Shown here one piece after another: positions 13,077 to 29,041 of a DNA stretch of 64,000 nt. The translations under genes were made by a program, and so were the position numbers. Under the pieces are notes generated by a model. That model did not search any database. It was not told the origin of the DNA and saw only the letters and a program-made list of their open reading frames with translations. This DNA comes from Halocaridina rubra (Eukaryota; Arthropoda; Malacostraca; Decapoda; Atyidae). Every line of letters begins with the position of its first letter. Within the stretch, counting starts at the first letter, position 1. The stretch covers positions 36,001 through 100,000 of the forward strand of contig JAXCGZ010020852.1 in NCBI GenBank assembly GCA_037179515.1, in the 5' to 3' direction.

Positions 13077-13160
13077 CATTTTCTACCCCGACCGGGACTC
13101 GAACCTAGGACTCATGATTACTAAGTCAAGGCGCTACCACTACACCACAGAAGGTTAAAA
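13073..13160 (-). mobile_element. tRNA-like SINE head
   Basis: The minus strand carries TGGTGTAGTGGTAGCGC (A-box) and TAGGTTCGAGTCCCGG (B-box) at normal tRNA spacing. The ends do not pair as a 7-bp acceptor stem and the 3' side runs into (TA)n, so a SINE or tRNA pseudogene is more likely than a working tRNA. Confidence 0.6.
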
Positions 13161-13319
13161 GGAATGAACGCATTCTAACTGAATGCCACTATGTTCATAT
13201 TACAGATTCCCCAACCTCACTCGTGGCTTCATTTTAGCATTTAATTCAATTCCCAATCTCATTCGGGCCTTCAAATAACCAAATAAAAAAATTACATATG
13301 TTTTCACATATGTAATGTG

Positions 13320-13523
<204 letters not shown>

Positions 13524-13753
13524 CTAAGTTTTACTCTCTAACAATATACTTTGGTCATAAACATTGTTTTTTTTTTATTATTTATCTATGGACCATGCTT
13601 CACGACATCTTATTGAAGAATAAAATGGCGGGTTTACTCATCAAAACATAAACAAAAAACAGCTGAGACAAAAGAAAACTAAACAATTCGTTACAAAGAA
13701 AACGTGTATCATGCATGGGGAAACATAAATAAATATATATTCTCTACCTATTT

Positions 13754-13850
13754 CTTAAGTATATAAGGGAATATATCATCAGGACCTGTAGTTTTATGGG
13801 CATCTAACAACATCATAATTTTGCAAACCTCTGTGGCTGAAAAGATAACG
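13754..13850 (-). pseudogene. LINE reverse transcriptase fragment
   Basis: The minus strand encodes VCKIMMLLDAHKTTGPDDIF followed by PYILK, the start of a non-LTR reverse transcriptase (the TGPDxIP motif). It has no flanking continuation. Confidence 0.7.
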
Positions 13851-13879
13851 TTCTCTAATACCGACCCATGAGCTCTAAC

Positions 13880-15000
13880 TATTATTAATATTATAGGAAA
13901 ACTAAAACATTTACTAGAAAGAAACAACTAAACAACTTGCTTACTTTCCAAGTTACTACTGCACTCTTACTAAAAGCTATTTTAACTTTAATGTTCCAAA
14001 CATTTCTAGTTTAAAATACCTAAATCGTAAATAATTTCACTCTAACAATCAGAATTAGCACAGTGTGATCAAGTTGGACATTCTTACATGTATGGCAGTT
14101 ATACATGTACCTTTAAGTTTTGGAAGAAGTTCTGTGAGTTTATTCTGCAATAATTTACATATTTTTAAAGATAGTTCAGAAATTATTGTATATTACACCA
14201 CTCAGATTAGGTTTTCTACTTGTTTGGGCTAATACTTTCCATCGGCACTGAAGGGCCAGAAAAATATCATCCTTAAAATTTACAAATAGCTAAACAGCAC
14301 TGAAAGTTGAGGTATAATTATTATTTATTTTTTATTATTATTTATTCTGATTGATTTCTTATTTGTATTTATTTCTTATCAAACAGAGTTTAATTCTCTT
14401 GTTTTTATATTTTTGTACTTATACTGGATTCGTCTATTGTTGATGCCCGGATGAGTGGCTTGTTTTGTTTATATCAGCTTCAAGAATAAAGCCATAGTTT
14501 TATAATCTATTTTATTTGACCCTAGCGTAAAATTACTAGACTTAGGACCCAATAAGCACAATCTCATATCTACGGCAGTTTTTTGGATTAGCATTGTCTC
14601 ATTCTTTAAAAAAAAATGGTTCGCACTTTAAACATTACGGGAGCTTTGGGGGATTGATATATTGCTAACGAATTATTACGGACGACTTGACCAAACAATA
14701 AAATATTACACATTTTTATATTTAAGTTACTGAGGAGTGTGATGCTGCATTTATCTTTAGTATATAATTTTCATATGTTACTAAAATCAGACCTAAGCAA
14801 TCGATTCACTGGCATCAAGAGAAAATAATACAAGAAATCCTACAATACCTTCAAACTGTTAAGAACACGTCTCTTCGGAAATAAAAGAAATCAAAACGTA
14901 GATATAGTTTCAGTGTTGTTCAACACATAATGTGGACTCAACCATGCGCCAAGTGTGGATGAGTGAAGAACGACTAAGACTAATACCAACAACTTGCTCT
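13880..15000. other. unique AT-rich stretch
   Basis: No exon, RNA gene or known repeat is visible. It holds only short homopolymers and ATT-rich runs near 14320-14350. Confidence 0.5.
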
Positions 15001-15004
15001 AGTT

Positions 15005-16400
15005 ATTCCAACATATATTAAAAAAGGGTCATGGTGGACCCGTACGTAAAAGCATAAATCATTCAAATCCTCCTAACATTATTGAAGTCTCCTATTAGCT
15101 TTCCCCCCAGTTCCTTTCCATCCTATTCTCTTTCTTTAGTAATGACACCCTGAATAGGGCTAAGAGCATTCACTCAAAACCGTCACTAATCTCCCCCCCC
15201 CCAAAAAAAAAATCCAACCGATCCGATGCCATAACTTAAGCAAGAGGGTCTGTCTGCCTCTCTTTTTCTTTTTCTTTATTTAATTCTCGTACTTTCCCCC
15301 AAAGTCCTTCCCACCCTATCCATCCTTTTATGTTGACACCCTGAATAGGTCTAAGAGAGTTCACTCGAATCCATCACTACATTCGCCCGTATCCTATCCC
15401 CAATTACCCGTATTCGTATCCGATGCCTCACTTATCCCCCCTCTCCAATTAAATACCATTTTATCTGTTGTTGGTTACATATTTCACCCAGATGTGGAAC
15501 GGGTCATGTTGGACCCGTAGGTGTATTAATCTTGCAAAGGTGGTCAGTCTAAGCTGTGATGTAGAAAGAATGTTGTCAAAAATTTCTTTACTGAGTTAGT
15601 AATTTTTCATATTAATGACAAAAAAAAGTATATGGAAGAGGGAAGAAGGAGAAAGAGTTGATGGTGCTGAGTGCACAGAATTAATCCCTCAGTTGACCAC
15701 CAGGATGGGAGTGTACTTTGGTGACAGGAGAATAAATGGATATCCGACCAGGTGTGTGTGGGCAATGGTGGGCCAATAGTTTCAGGATCATTCGTTCGTT
15801 CTATGTAGATATCCACGGAAGCGACTAGGTGCAGCCCCTTGATCTTTAACATGCTCAGCCCGCAATCAGCTTACATATATGCTGTTCAAGTATTTATGAA
15901 AGAAAAAAAAACATTTCAGTATATCAAGCACACGGTTCCTGCAGAGGAACCTAATCTAACCTAGGTTACGTTTCTCTGCAGAAACCATGGTTTTGGTATG
16001 CTGAAATGGTTTTTTCTTTCATAAATACTTGAACTGCATATATGTCAGATGATTGTGGGCGAAGCATTTTAAAGATCAAAGGCTGCACCCAGTCGTTTCC
16101 TATATCCACCCGGGGGTGTACAGTCCATGGTGGGCCCCTAGGGGAGTGATTTTGGAGTGGAGGTCATGCCTTAACTGCAAATAAAAGAAAAGCTTCAAGA
16201 TGTTCTTAACAGGGTTAGTAGTCTCCTTTATAATATGTTTTGCTTAGATGTCATTAATTGTGGGGAATGAGGAAAGTTTGGAGAGGATTATAGTGAAGAA
16301 GGGAGAGTTGATGGTGCCGCGTGCATGCTTTTAACTCCTGTGGAACCACCAGGAAAGAAGGGTAAATGGGAGTTAGGAACAAAAAATGATGAAAATAAAG
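15005..16400. repeat. composite repeat family G
   Basis: Three levels of repetition are visible. The segments 15098-15230 and 15285-15410 are direct copies (GACACCCTGAATAGG, CTAAGAG.GTTCACTC). The segments 15575-15715 and 16195-16360 are direct copies (AGAGTTGATGGTGC, CCACCAGG). Between the latter lies a long inverted repeat. GGTCATG.TGGACCCGTA occurs near 15028 and 15505. No coding frame survives. Confidence 0.75.
15815..16105. repeat. long inverted repeat, arms about 140 bp
   Basis: The left arm (15815-15960) and right arm (15963-16105) pair through GCGACTAGGTGCAGCC, TTGATCTTTAA, ACATATATGC and TCAAGTATTTATGAAAGAAA. Arm divergence is about 10-15 percent by eye, so it is an old structure and not a sequencing fold-back. 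Confidence 0.85.
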
Positions 16401-16582
16401 ATGAAAAATAAATGGATGAACACAAATTAGAACGAGAAACATAAGAAGAGAATGCTCTTAATCCCATGTAAATGTACCCTGGGCTGGTTTTTTGTCTCCT
16501 TTTTTTATTTTTATTTTTTTGCTAGCTGTATCTCTTGCCATTGCACTTTGAGAAGGTGGCCAGTTAAGGTCACGAAATTAAC

Positions 16583-16749
<167 letters not shown>

Positions 16750-16750
16750 T

Positions 16751-16791
16751 TTCGGTTTTACGTCACGAACTCCCTTTTCAACTAAGGGCTA
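16751..16791 (-). mobile_element. SINE1 3' fragment
   Basis: Only the last about 41 bp are present, starting directly at the end of a (TA)n array. Confidence 0.8.
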
Positions 16792-16984
16792 TACATATGA
16801 TTCATGGATTCAGAATTTATCTCCTAATATAAATAAATGAAGAGCTCAACATCTATCATATTATTTTCTTTTACCTCTTCAGCTCTCAGAGAGTGAAAAT
16901 GCTACTCGACAAATTTCAAAATTCATGACTATTTTTATGACGTTGAAGGAGAGAAGGCTGAAGGAGCATTTAAATTTTAAATTT

Positions 16985-17166
16985 AAACTTTATTTCCATT
17001 TCAATACAATGGGTATTCGTCAGCCAGGGCAAGCCCCAACCCCCCACTGTGGTGTCCAACCACAGCAGTTCCTGCCAGTAAACAGCTTAAACTCTCGGTC
17101 TTGGACAGGAACCGATCTTTCGACCTCGTGAATGCGAAGCCAGCGCGTTACCACTGTGCTAGCAGG
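16985..17166 (-). mobile_element. SINE2, near full length
   Basis: On the minus strand: tRNA-like head CCTGCTAGCACAGTGGTAAC, a B-box-like GATCGGTTCCTGTCC, body with CACCACAGTGGGGGGTTGGG, then GAATACCCATTGTATTG and GGAAATAAAG with an A/T-rich tail. The last about 40 bp match the 3' end of the LINE at 49436-50898. Confidence 0.85.
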
Positions 17167-17312
17167 AGATATAAAGGCCATATCTTTAACACAACTTATA
17201 GTGTTCTTGGAATTTTGCAGTTATGTTCTGCACTGTAGAAATATATTTTACTTCCTTTGGGATGAAGATTCCAAGAGAAATTTACTCAATATTTTTACAG
17301 TGATATTACCCA

Positions 17313-17378
17313 CCCCGTGACGGGACGCGAATCCTCGACCTGCCGCCTCAGAGTCGCGGACGCTACCATTTTGCCACG

Positions 17379-17385
<7 letters not shown>
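17313..17385 (-). mobile_element. SINE1 tRNA-like head, truncated
   Basis: Only the head survives. A (TA)n array starts at its 5' boundary, and the body is missing. Confidence 0.8.
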
Positions 17386-17640
<255 letters not shown>

Positions 17641-17682
17641 CTTTAAATATTTTACGTTGTTTTCCTTAATGAGCCATTTCCT

Positions 17683-17683
17683 T

Positions 17684-17719
<36 letters not shown>

Positions 17720-17752
17720 CACAATTAGGTAATCACAATTAGGTAATCACAT
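17683..17752 (+). mobile_element. (CA)n and isolated CR1-like 3' terminus
   Basis: After about 17 CA units come two CACAATTAGGTAAT units, the 3'-terminal repeats of the CR1-like family, with no body in front. Confidence 0.8.
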
Positions 17753-17755
17753 AAG

Positions 17756-17986
17756 TCTCCCATGTGGAACAGTGTCAAACGCTTTCTGGAAGTCTAGGAA
17801 TATGCAATCTGCCCAGCCCTCTCTTTCCTGTAAGATTCGGCTTACCTCATCATAGAATTCTAATAAGTTTGTTACTTATTAGAATTCTATGATGAGGTAA
17901 GCCGAATCTTACAGGAAAGAGAGGGCTGGGCAGATTGCATATTCCTAGACTTCCAGAAAGCGTTTGACACTGTTCCACATGGGAGA
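17756..17986. repeat. perfect hairpin made of LINE reverse transcriptase sequence
   Basis: Arms 17756-17867 and 17875-17986 (112 bp each) are exact reverse complements around TTTGTTA. The right arm encodes CIFLDFQKAFDTVPHG, reverse transcriptase motif A, and leads into the CR1-like copy. Confidence 0.95.
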
Positions 17987-19086
17987 GTAGGAAGCTGCAA
18001 GCAATGGCTAGAATAGGTGGAAATGTTTCGGAGCGGATAAAAACTTACTTAGAAGGAAGGAAACAGAGGGTTAGAGTAAGACACTCAGTGTCTGAATCGA
18101 GAAGAGTTAGTAGTGGAGTTTCACAGGGTTCAGTTTTAGGGCCACTTTTGTTCCGTGTATATGTAAATGACCTACCAGAGTCTGGAAATTCATTCATGAA
18201 TATGTTTGCAGATGATGCAAAGATTGTGAAGAAAGTAAAAAACGAGAACAATGGTAGAGAACTTCAGGAGGATCTAAATAATCTGCATGAGTGGTCAGAA
18301 AAGTGGCTAATGAAATTCAATACTTCAATATGTAAGGTAATGAGAATGGGTACAAGTGCAAGAAGGCCCAAGCTTGACTACTCGGTGGCTGGAGTACAAC
18401 TTCAAGAGACAGAAAATGAGAGAGATCTAGGAGTAAACATACTGGCAGATTTGTCTCCAGAAATATATATAAATGGCATAGTAAGAGCAGCATATGCATT
18501 CTTATCAAATGTAAGGGTAGCCTTCACGCACATGGACAAGGAAATATTCAGAAATATTTATGTAACCTATGTGAGGCCAAAACTCGAATATGCAGCCCCC
18601 TTTTGGAATCCACACTTGAAAAAGCACATAGCTAAGCTTGAAAAAGTTCAAAGACATGCCACGAAACTGGTGCCAGAAATACGCAATCTCAGTTATGATG
18701 AGAGGCTGAGGGAATTAGACTTACCATCACTCGAAGCTAAAAGAGTGAGGGGGGATATGGTGACAGTCTTTAAATTCCTTCATGGTTATGATAGAGTGGA
18801 TAGGGATCGATATTTTGATATGGCTGGCTCTAGAACTAGAGGTCATAGTTTGAAGCTTCGTAAGAAAACTTCTTTGCAGGATGTAAGGAAATACTTTTTC
18901 AGTGTAAGAGTAGTTGATAACTGGAATTCGCTAAGCGAGGAGATAGTTAATGCTATCTCAATCCATAGTTTTAAGGACAGGTATGATAAGTATCACTAAG
19001 TATAAAATGGAACCGATGAGAAGACGGGAAGATACGAGCTTTGGGCTCTTTCCCGTAAGCACAATTAGGTAATCACAATTAGGTAC
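17875..19086 (+). mobile_element. CR1-like LINE copy, 5'-truncated, longest in window
   Basis: It runs from reverse transcriptase motif A to the 3' terminal CACAATTAGGTAAT units. The first 40 codons (LEFYDEVSRIL, FLDFQKAFDTVPHG) are in a different frame from the main open segment, with a stop in between, so it is not functional. Confidence 0.92.
18004..18999 (+). pseudogene. CR1-like reverse transcriptase, partial
   Basis: Role: the reverse transcriptase of a non-LTR retrotransposon, copying element RNA at a nicked chromosomal target. Seen: an open frame of 331 codons with KTYLEGRKQRVRVRH, then SGVSQGSVLGPLLFRVYVND (the usual SGVPQG has P changed to S), the catalytic FADDAK, the thumb (SEKWLMKFN), the SYDERLRELDLPSL region and a C-terminal WNSLSEEIVNAISIHSFKD. 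Missing: the N-terminal endonuclease and fingers. ATG at 18004 is only the first Met after a frameshift, not a real start. The C-terminal half is nearly the same as the fragment at 11514-11982, showing recent relatedness. Confidence 0.9.
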
Positions 19087-19115
19087 TCACACACACACAC
19101 ACACACACACACACA

Positions 19116-19799
<684 letters not shown>

Positions 19800-21890
19800 T
19801 ACCTACTCTGCATTTGTCTGCATTCCAGCCACACAACCTGCATCCCAATCAAACAAACAGACAAAAAATTTGTTTCCATTTTGCAGTGGTTATTCTTTTA
19901 CAAAACTAAGAGTACACTTATAAGTAGACATGTAACTGAACTAAGAAGTAAGAGGGTAATATATACACTAACAAGAAATATAGCATTGCTAGAAAATGAA
20001 GATTACCTTGAGTTAACAGATTCGTATAAAACTATGATAACTATCACACTGTAATAAAAATGTGAACAATAATGTTAATAAAAAAGAAGTAATAATAACA
20101 CTCGATACAGGATCGTTCATATCGGCATCATCACTATATTTGTATTCCTTACAATGAGAATAATTAGATAATAACTTAGGAATATATATTCTATTTACAT
20201 ATAGAATGGTTAGTGTTAAGGGAAATTGCATTAAATCATTAAGTTAGATTAGTGTGTGAGCAGTAACTATTTGTCCAAAAGAAAACTATATAGTTTGCCT
20301 TTGAAAGGTGCGAAAGAGTATGAATTTTTAAAATGTTCTGGAATATTGTTCCATAGTGTTGGCCCTTTAATAGTGATCATCTTTGAATCTGCATCTGTGT
20401 CTGTTCTCTGAATAAAGAGCTCACTACTCTGTCTTGTGTTGGTTCCCCTTATATCCATGACTGTTTTGAAATTAAATAGCCAGCTAGGATAATGATGGTT
20501 CAAAATATTGTATACACAAACGTACATAGCATAGTCAACCTTTACTTCCTGCCTGCAGCCACCCAAGTTTTTTGAGAGCTAGTGTGATGTGGTCATATTT
20601 TCTTATTCCTCCCAGAGCAACTCGAGCTGCAAAATTAAAAAGCTTCTGTGTTCTATTTATCTCTGTCTTATTGGTAGCTCTCCATACAGTTGTGCAATTA
20701 TTAGTGACAGGGCTAGAGATTCAACAACCGTTATTTGAGTGGTAGTCTCAAATTGTCTTTTATACATGATAAGTACATTAGTGTTCCTGTGACCTTTTTG
20801 CATACTTTATCTATATGGGAATCAAACAACATGTAGTTATCAAAGTGAAATCCTAGATTTTTGACTGTTTTGCTAGGTGTAATAATATTGTCGCAAAAAT
20901 CAGTTGTTGTGTTTTCTGGAGTTTGTGTGCTATTTGGTACCTTGAACCAATAAGCATGCATTGTGTTTCATTTTCGTTAATTAACAGCACAATATCTTGA
21001 ATATAGGTTTTCATTTTTGACAGAGTGTTTTTTGCTCTTAAGGTTAGCTCTGGGAGATTATTAATATCACCACTAAGGAGTAGTTGAGTGTCATCTGCAT
21101 ATTGCACAACTAGACAGTAAAAAAATGAAACAAGATAGATAACTTACGTTAATGGAGAAGAGGATAGGACCAAGGACTGATCTCTGTGGAACACGAAATG
21201 ATATTTTTTTTTGGAGTAGAGATGATGCTGTTAAGACGAATAGACTGTCTGCAAATAGATAGATACAGGTAGGGTCAATATTTAGGTTAGTACATTTATT
21301 AATAAGAAATTAATGTCTTACACTGTCGAGGGCTTTTGATAAGTCTAACAATACAAACAGAGATATTTTTTTCTTATCTATATTTTTGTAAATTCTGTCA
21401 GTAAATGTGAACAGTCCAGTTTCCGTCGAGAGTTTCGGTCTGAAACCATGTTGGTTAATAGCTAATGGTCTTTTTGTCTCTAAATTTGACATTAGTTGGC
21501 ATGCAACATTTTTTTTTAAATATTTTAGAGAGAATGGGTATCCGGGAAATGGGACGATAGTTTGTCACATATTCTCTGTCCCCCTTTTTATGCAGAGGTA
21601 TTATATGTGATTTTTTCCAAGAGTCAGGAAACTTTTTAGTAACAATGAAAGTGTTTATAATAGCTAGAATATAAGATACCATCATAGGTAGAACATCTTT
21701 GATGAATTGAAATGGTATACCATCTGGACCATAAGAGCCAGAGTTTCTCAGGCTCTTTATGGTAAGAATTAGGGTAGCACAATCGACAGCATTGATCTTG
21801 AAGTAATCTCTTATGTTTACATTGGAAGAATTGTCATTTAAGCTATTACTTGCCCTCCGCGGTGATATAATAAGTGCCATTGGGAAATTT
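19800..21890 (-). pseudogene. Jockey-like LINE (LINE-B2), broken copy
   Basis: Reading the minus strand from 21880: GPDGIPFQFIKDVLP, the HIIPLHKKGD..NYRPIS block, QHGFRPKLSTETG, LLDLSKALDSVRH (motif A), QYADDTQLLL (catalytic YADD), ETQCMLIGSR and a C-terminal end GKLYSFLLDK at 20267. Frameshifts and stops separate these blocks, and the GVPQG segment is damaged. The 3' UTR (about 20266-19800) is matched by an isolated piece at 51478-51930. The 5' half, including the endonuclease, is missing. Confidence 0.88.
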
Positions 21891-21923
21891 CATAATTCTC
21901 TATGCTGGGTTCACTGTTGTAAG

Positions 21924-22117
21924 GTAGTCATCGTGGCACAAGCGGTAGCGTCCGCGACTTTGAGGTGTCAGGTCGAGGGTTCGCACCCCGTCACGGTCTG
22001 AGGTTAGCAAGGGCATGCACTCAGGGTAACGATTACATCTGCCAAAACAAGTCCTTCGCATGAAGGCAACCGTCCTAGCACTTGGTAGAAAAGAGAGTCC
22101 GTGACGTGAAACCGGAA
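21924..22117 (+). mobile_element. SINE1, full length
   Basis: It is flanked by GGTTCACTGTTGTAA (21908-21922) and GGTTTCACTGTTGTGA (22120-22135), a clear target-site duplication. The insertion lies just upstream of the truncated LINE-B2 copy. Confidence 0.93.
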
Positions 22118-22449
22118 ATGGTTTCACTGTTGTGAGATGTGGGATATCCACATCCCGGAGCCATACTGATGTTTTGATGTTACTCACCTTAGGTATCAGG
22201 TTTAAATTTTGCACTTAGTTAAAGACACTGTGGTCTCCAAAACTCTAAAAAGTTGGTAAGGTCCATTTTCTCATTACAAATAAGTATTCACTTAATCCTT
22301 TTTAGTTTTTAAATGTAATCCCAATATACGAGAACGAAAAAAACAACAACGTTATTAAACAAGAATTTTATTTCAAAGTAGCATGTTTGTACCTCTGAAT
22401 CAAACTCAGTAGGGTTGGTCTTATGTCTATATATTATTTTGGGGTTGCT

Positions 22450-22940
22450 CTTACGTAATTACCTGATTTTGTTTACGGAAAAGAGCCCCGTGCTTGTAAC
22501 TCCACGTCTCCTGGTCGGTTCTAATTTTGTACTCAGTGATACTTATACCTGTCCTTAATACTGTGGACTGAGTTAGAATTAACTACCTCCTCGCTTAGCG
22601 AGTTCCTATCATCAACTACTCTTACACTAAAAGAGTGCTTCCTTACATCTTGCAAAGACGTTTTCTTACGAAGATTCAAACTATGACCTCTAGTTCTAGT
22701 GTCAGCCATATCAAAATATCGATCCCTATCCATTCTGTCATAACCATGAAGGAATTTAAAAACCGTCACCATATCCCCCCCTCATTATTCTAGCTTTGAG
22801 TGATGGTAAGTAAAATTCCCTCAGCCTCTCCTCAAAACTGTGATTGCGTATTTCTGGCACCAGTTTCGTAGCATGTCTTTGAACTTTCCCCAGTTTATTT
22901 ATATGCTTTTTCCAGTGCGGATTCCGAAAGGGGGCTGTTT
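22450..22940 (-). pseudogene. CR1-like LINE 3' part
   Basis: The minus strand encodes KLGKVQRHATKLVPEIRN, then after a frameshift MVTVFKFLHGYDRMDRDRYF to the stop at 22533, followed by the 3' UTR with GGGCTCTTTTCCGT and ATTACG. It lies opposite to the copy at 17875. Confidence 0.88.
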
Positions 22941-23204
22941 ATATGTGTATGTATTTATCTGGGTTGTTCTTATATCTATAGAATTATCTGAGTTGCTCAT
23001 ATATTTATACAATTATCTAGGTTACTTTCATGACTATACAGTATAATTTGACGATTCCAAAATTAATTTAGTAAAAATAATAATTGATTTACTGGGATAA
23101 AGTCGCAATTACCCATGAAACGAAATAAAAATACAGAGCAAGCATATAACGGTAAAAAGAAAATTGACACTAAGTAAAAGTCAGAAACCTCTTCTTTTGG
23201 GTCA

Positions 23205-23362
23205 TTTTCCAAGATGGCTACCTCATGGCTTTCTCCTTGACAACACCAATAACCTCTCTAGCGATTTGTATCCTCAAGCTCAGTAAAATGGCGATGCTCA
23301 GCTGTTAAGATTGTCCAGGATGCGCAAAAATGGCAGCAAATCTTTACCCTGAAGAAGAATTG
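23205..23362 (+). promoter_or_regulatory. candidate transcription start region and first exon
   Basis: Seen: CCAAGATGGCTA at 23209 matches the YY1-type start-site motif. A mini-frame ATGGCGATG..TAA at 23288-23308 precedes an ATG in strong context (AAAAATGGC) at 23330. The block ends at a consensus donor. These are features of an arthropod 5' exon, but no homology supports it. Confidence 0.35.
23330..23362 (+). CDS. candidate first coding exon, unknown protein
   Basis: ATG at 23330 encodes MAANLYPEEEL and then TTG|GTAAGTAAA, a near-perfect phase-0 donor at 23363. A phase-0 acceptor with a good pyrimidine tract (CTTTCTTAATTTGCAG) ends at 24556 and is followed by 39 open codons (TTLKAVKAWSLCMNYDRMVY..) to a stop at 24674. 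I do not recognise the peptide. It could equally be a chance arrangement; the intron would contain a SINE2-like copy. Confidence 0.3.
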
Positions 23363-23730
23363 GTAAGTAAAGGGAACAGAGTGAAAGCATTTTGAGATAT
23401 TTATTATTTGGATAGACACGTGGAGCATGAGTGAAATATTTAAGTGATCAGACGGTCTCGTCCCCCCGCTCGGAGTTGTCACAGAGTAACCTTGACATCT
23501 CGTCTCTAACCTCAACGCCCAAACCTGACTTTTAAAGGAAGCAAAACGTCAAGATTCTCAGAGACTTGATTTCTTCGACCAAGTGTAAGAATATTAAGTG
23601 ACGTTTTTGTTCGTAAGAGTGAATATATTTCCTAATGCGATGTTGGTTTAGCATAATGACCAGGATAACTTTGTCGAGTTTTCTAATGAGTGTTACGAGG
23701 ATGAACCTATCTTGGGCCCGAGGGCCTTAA

Positions 23731-23732
<2 letters not shown>

Positions 23733-23807
<75 letters not shown>
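23733..23807. repeat. (TC)n
   Basis: About 37 units. The flank TTGGGC(C/T)(C/T)GAGGGCCTTA occurs on both sides of the array, so the flank was duplicated with a second short (TC)n at 23841-23859. Confidence 0.95.
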
Positions 23808-23811
<4 letters not shown>

Positions 23812-23924
23812 CTATGTTGGGCTTGAGGGCCTTATGATTTTCTCTCTCTCTCTCTCTCTGGATCATGTAACAATGCTCTGCCTCTTTGAAGAGGTAATGG
23901 TACTGTTTTTGGAGCTCATGTAGA

Positions 23925-24056
23925 ATTGGGACCTGCCTGCTATCAACACAGAAGAATGGTTTGGTTAGGTTAGAATTTCAGCTTAAAGGCGAGGTTCAAA
24001 TTGTAACCAAACCTAACCAAACCATTCTTCTGTGTTGATAGCAGGCTGGTCCCAAT
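23925..24056. repeat. hairpin, arms about 47 bp
   Basis: ATTGGGACC..GCTATCAACACAGAAGAATGG at the left is inverted at the right with one small indel; the loop is about 35 bp and contains GGTTAGGTT. Confidence 0.9.
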
Positions 24057-24210
24057 ATTTCATGAGGTCCCCTTAGTTTGACTATTTGAATAATTATAGT
24101 ATATATGATAACCCGAAATCTTCCACAGATTTTATGCTGTGTTAACATTTGGTTAATACCTTTTTTTTGTTTACTAGAATTGGATAATATTGACCAACAG
24201 TCTAATCAAG

Positions 24211-24412
24211 CCTCCTGGCTAGTACAGTGGTAACGCGCTGGCCTCACATTCGCGAGGTTAACGGATCACGCCTTGTCCAGGCAAGAGAGTTTAAGCTGTT
24301 TACTGGGGAGGTTACTGCTGTGGCTTGGCACCACAGTGGGGGGTTGGGGCCTGTGCTGGCTGGCGACCGCCCTATGGGTCCTCCATGACCCGTTCCACCC
24401 ATCTGTGGATGG
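24211..24412 (+). mobile_element. SINE2-related element
   Basis: The head CCTCCTGGCTAGTACAGTGG and body (CACCACAGTGGGGGGTTGGG) match SINE2, but the 3' part (TATGGGTCCTCCATGACCCG..CATCTGTGGATGG) differs and lacks the LINE-like tail. Confidence 0.75.
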
Positions 24413-24664
24413 AGAATCTAAAACAACAAGTCTAACTAGGAAAGATTTGGTGGGATTGTTAGATTAGGTAGAGTCAGCGTGGTAAAGATATGGGTGTATA
24501 ATGTGTAAATGTATTACCAATTAGTCTTCCTTAATCATATCTTTCTTAATTTGCAGACGACACTTAAAGCAGTTAAAGCTTGGTCATTATGCATGAATTA
24601 TGATAGAATGGTATACATCACAGCCTGCTCTAGTTTTGCAAATCATCTTGGAACACATTTAAAA

Positions 24665-24973
24665 TTTTATACATAATTGACTTACATCAGAGTTCCGCTC
24701 CTGAAAAGTGTTGTAACCTGAATTGCAGTGTAAGTCGGAACACACCTAAATAAGCACCCTTCCTAATGCAGTAATAAGTTTTCTCCCTTTTCCATGTACT
24801 TTACTATCTCTTAATTTCCTTCCATGGTGATGTCTTTCCTTTTCTTGCCATCAGAAGACTCTGCTTTACACTTGGGAGACATAATACAGGCCAAAAATTA
24901 TAAAAAACCGCAAAATAATAAATTAGAAATGTGTGTAACTAAACATCATAACTCGAGGATATTGTACACCAAG
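24665..24973 (-). mobile_element. Tigger-derived short element, decayed
   Basis: It is homologous, in reverse, to 28573-28910 over most of its length (AGTGTAAGTCGGAACAC, CCTAAATAAGCACC, TTTCTCCCTTTTCCATG, ATAATACAGGCCAAA). Terminal repeats are mutated. A 63-codon open frame starting at 24824 comes from this element and is not a host exon. Confidence 0.8.
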
Positions 24974-25308
24974 GAACTTCTCTCTCTCTCTCTCATGCGC
25001 GTGCGCTGGGATTAAGTCAGCTGTGGCCGGGGAGCCCAATGGGTATGGGGTATTTTTTGTTACAATGGTTTTATATTTGTAATTGACTTTTTAAGTCTTA
25101 TTATATGTAATTATATCTTATAGAAATAATTTTCAGATATTTTACGCCTATTATTTTTTATTTATATAAATTTAGGATTGAATGTACTGTCTCTAATGGG
25201 TACAGAAAAAAGAAACATGTACTGTACTGTAGTTGATTTAATAACATGCAAAAGAGACAAGTTTTAGTAACAGTGCATTACATACATATGGGAAAGTAAT
25301 AATTTTCT

Positions 25309-28570
<3,262 letters not shown>

Positions 28571-28572
28571 TA

Positions 28573-29041
<469 letters not shown>

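Noticed and set aside
13073..13160. tRNA gene on the minus strand
   Set aside because: A- and B-boxes are good, but the acceptor stem does not close and the 3' side merges into (TA)n, so a SINE head is more likely.
24824..25015. Apparent exon with a good acceptor encoding EDSALHLGDIIQAKNYKKPQ
   Set aside because: The sequence is the reverse of the Tigger-derived element at 28573-28910, so the open frame is transposon-derived.
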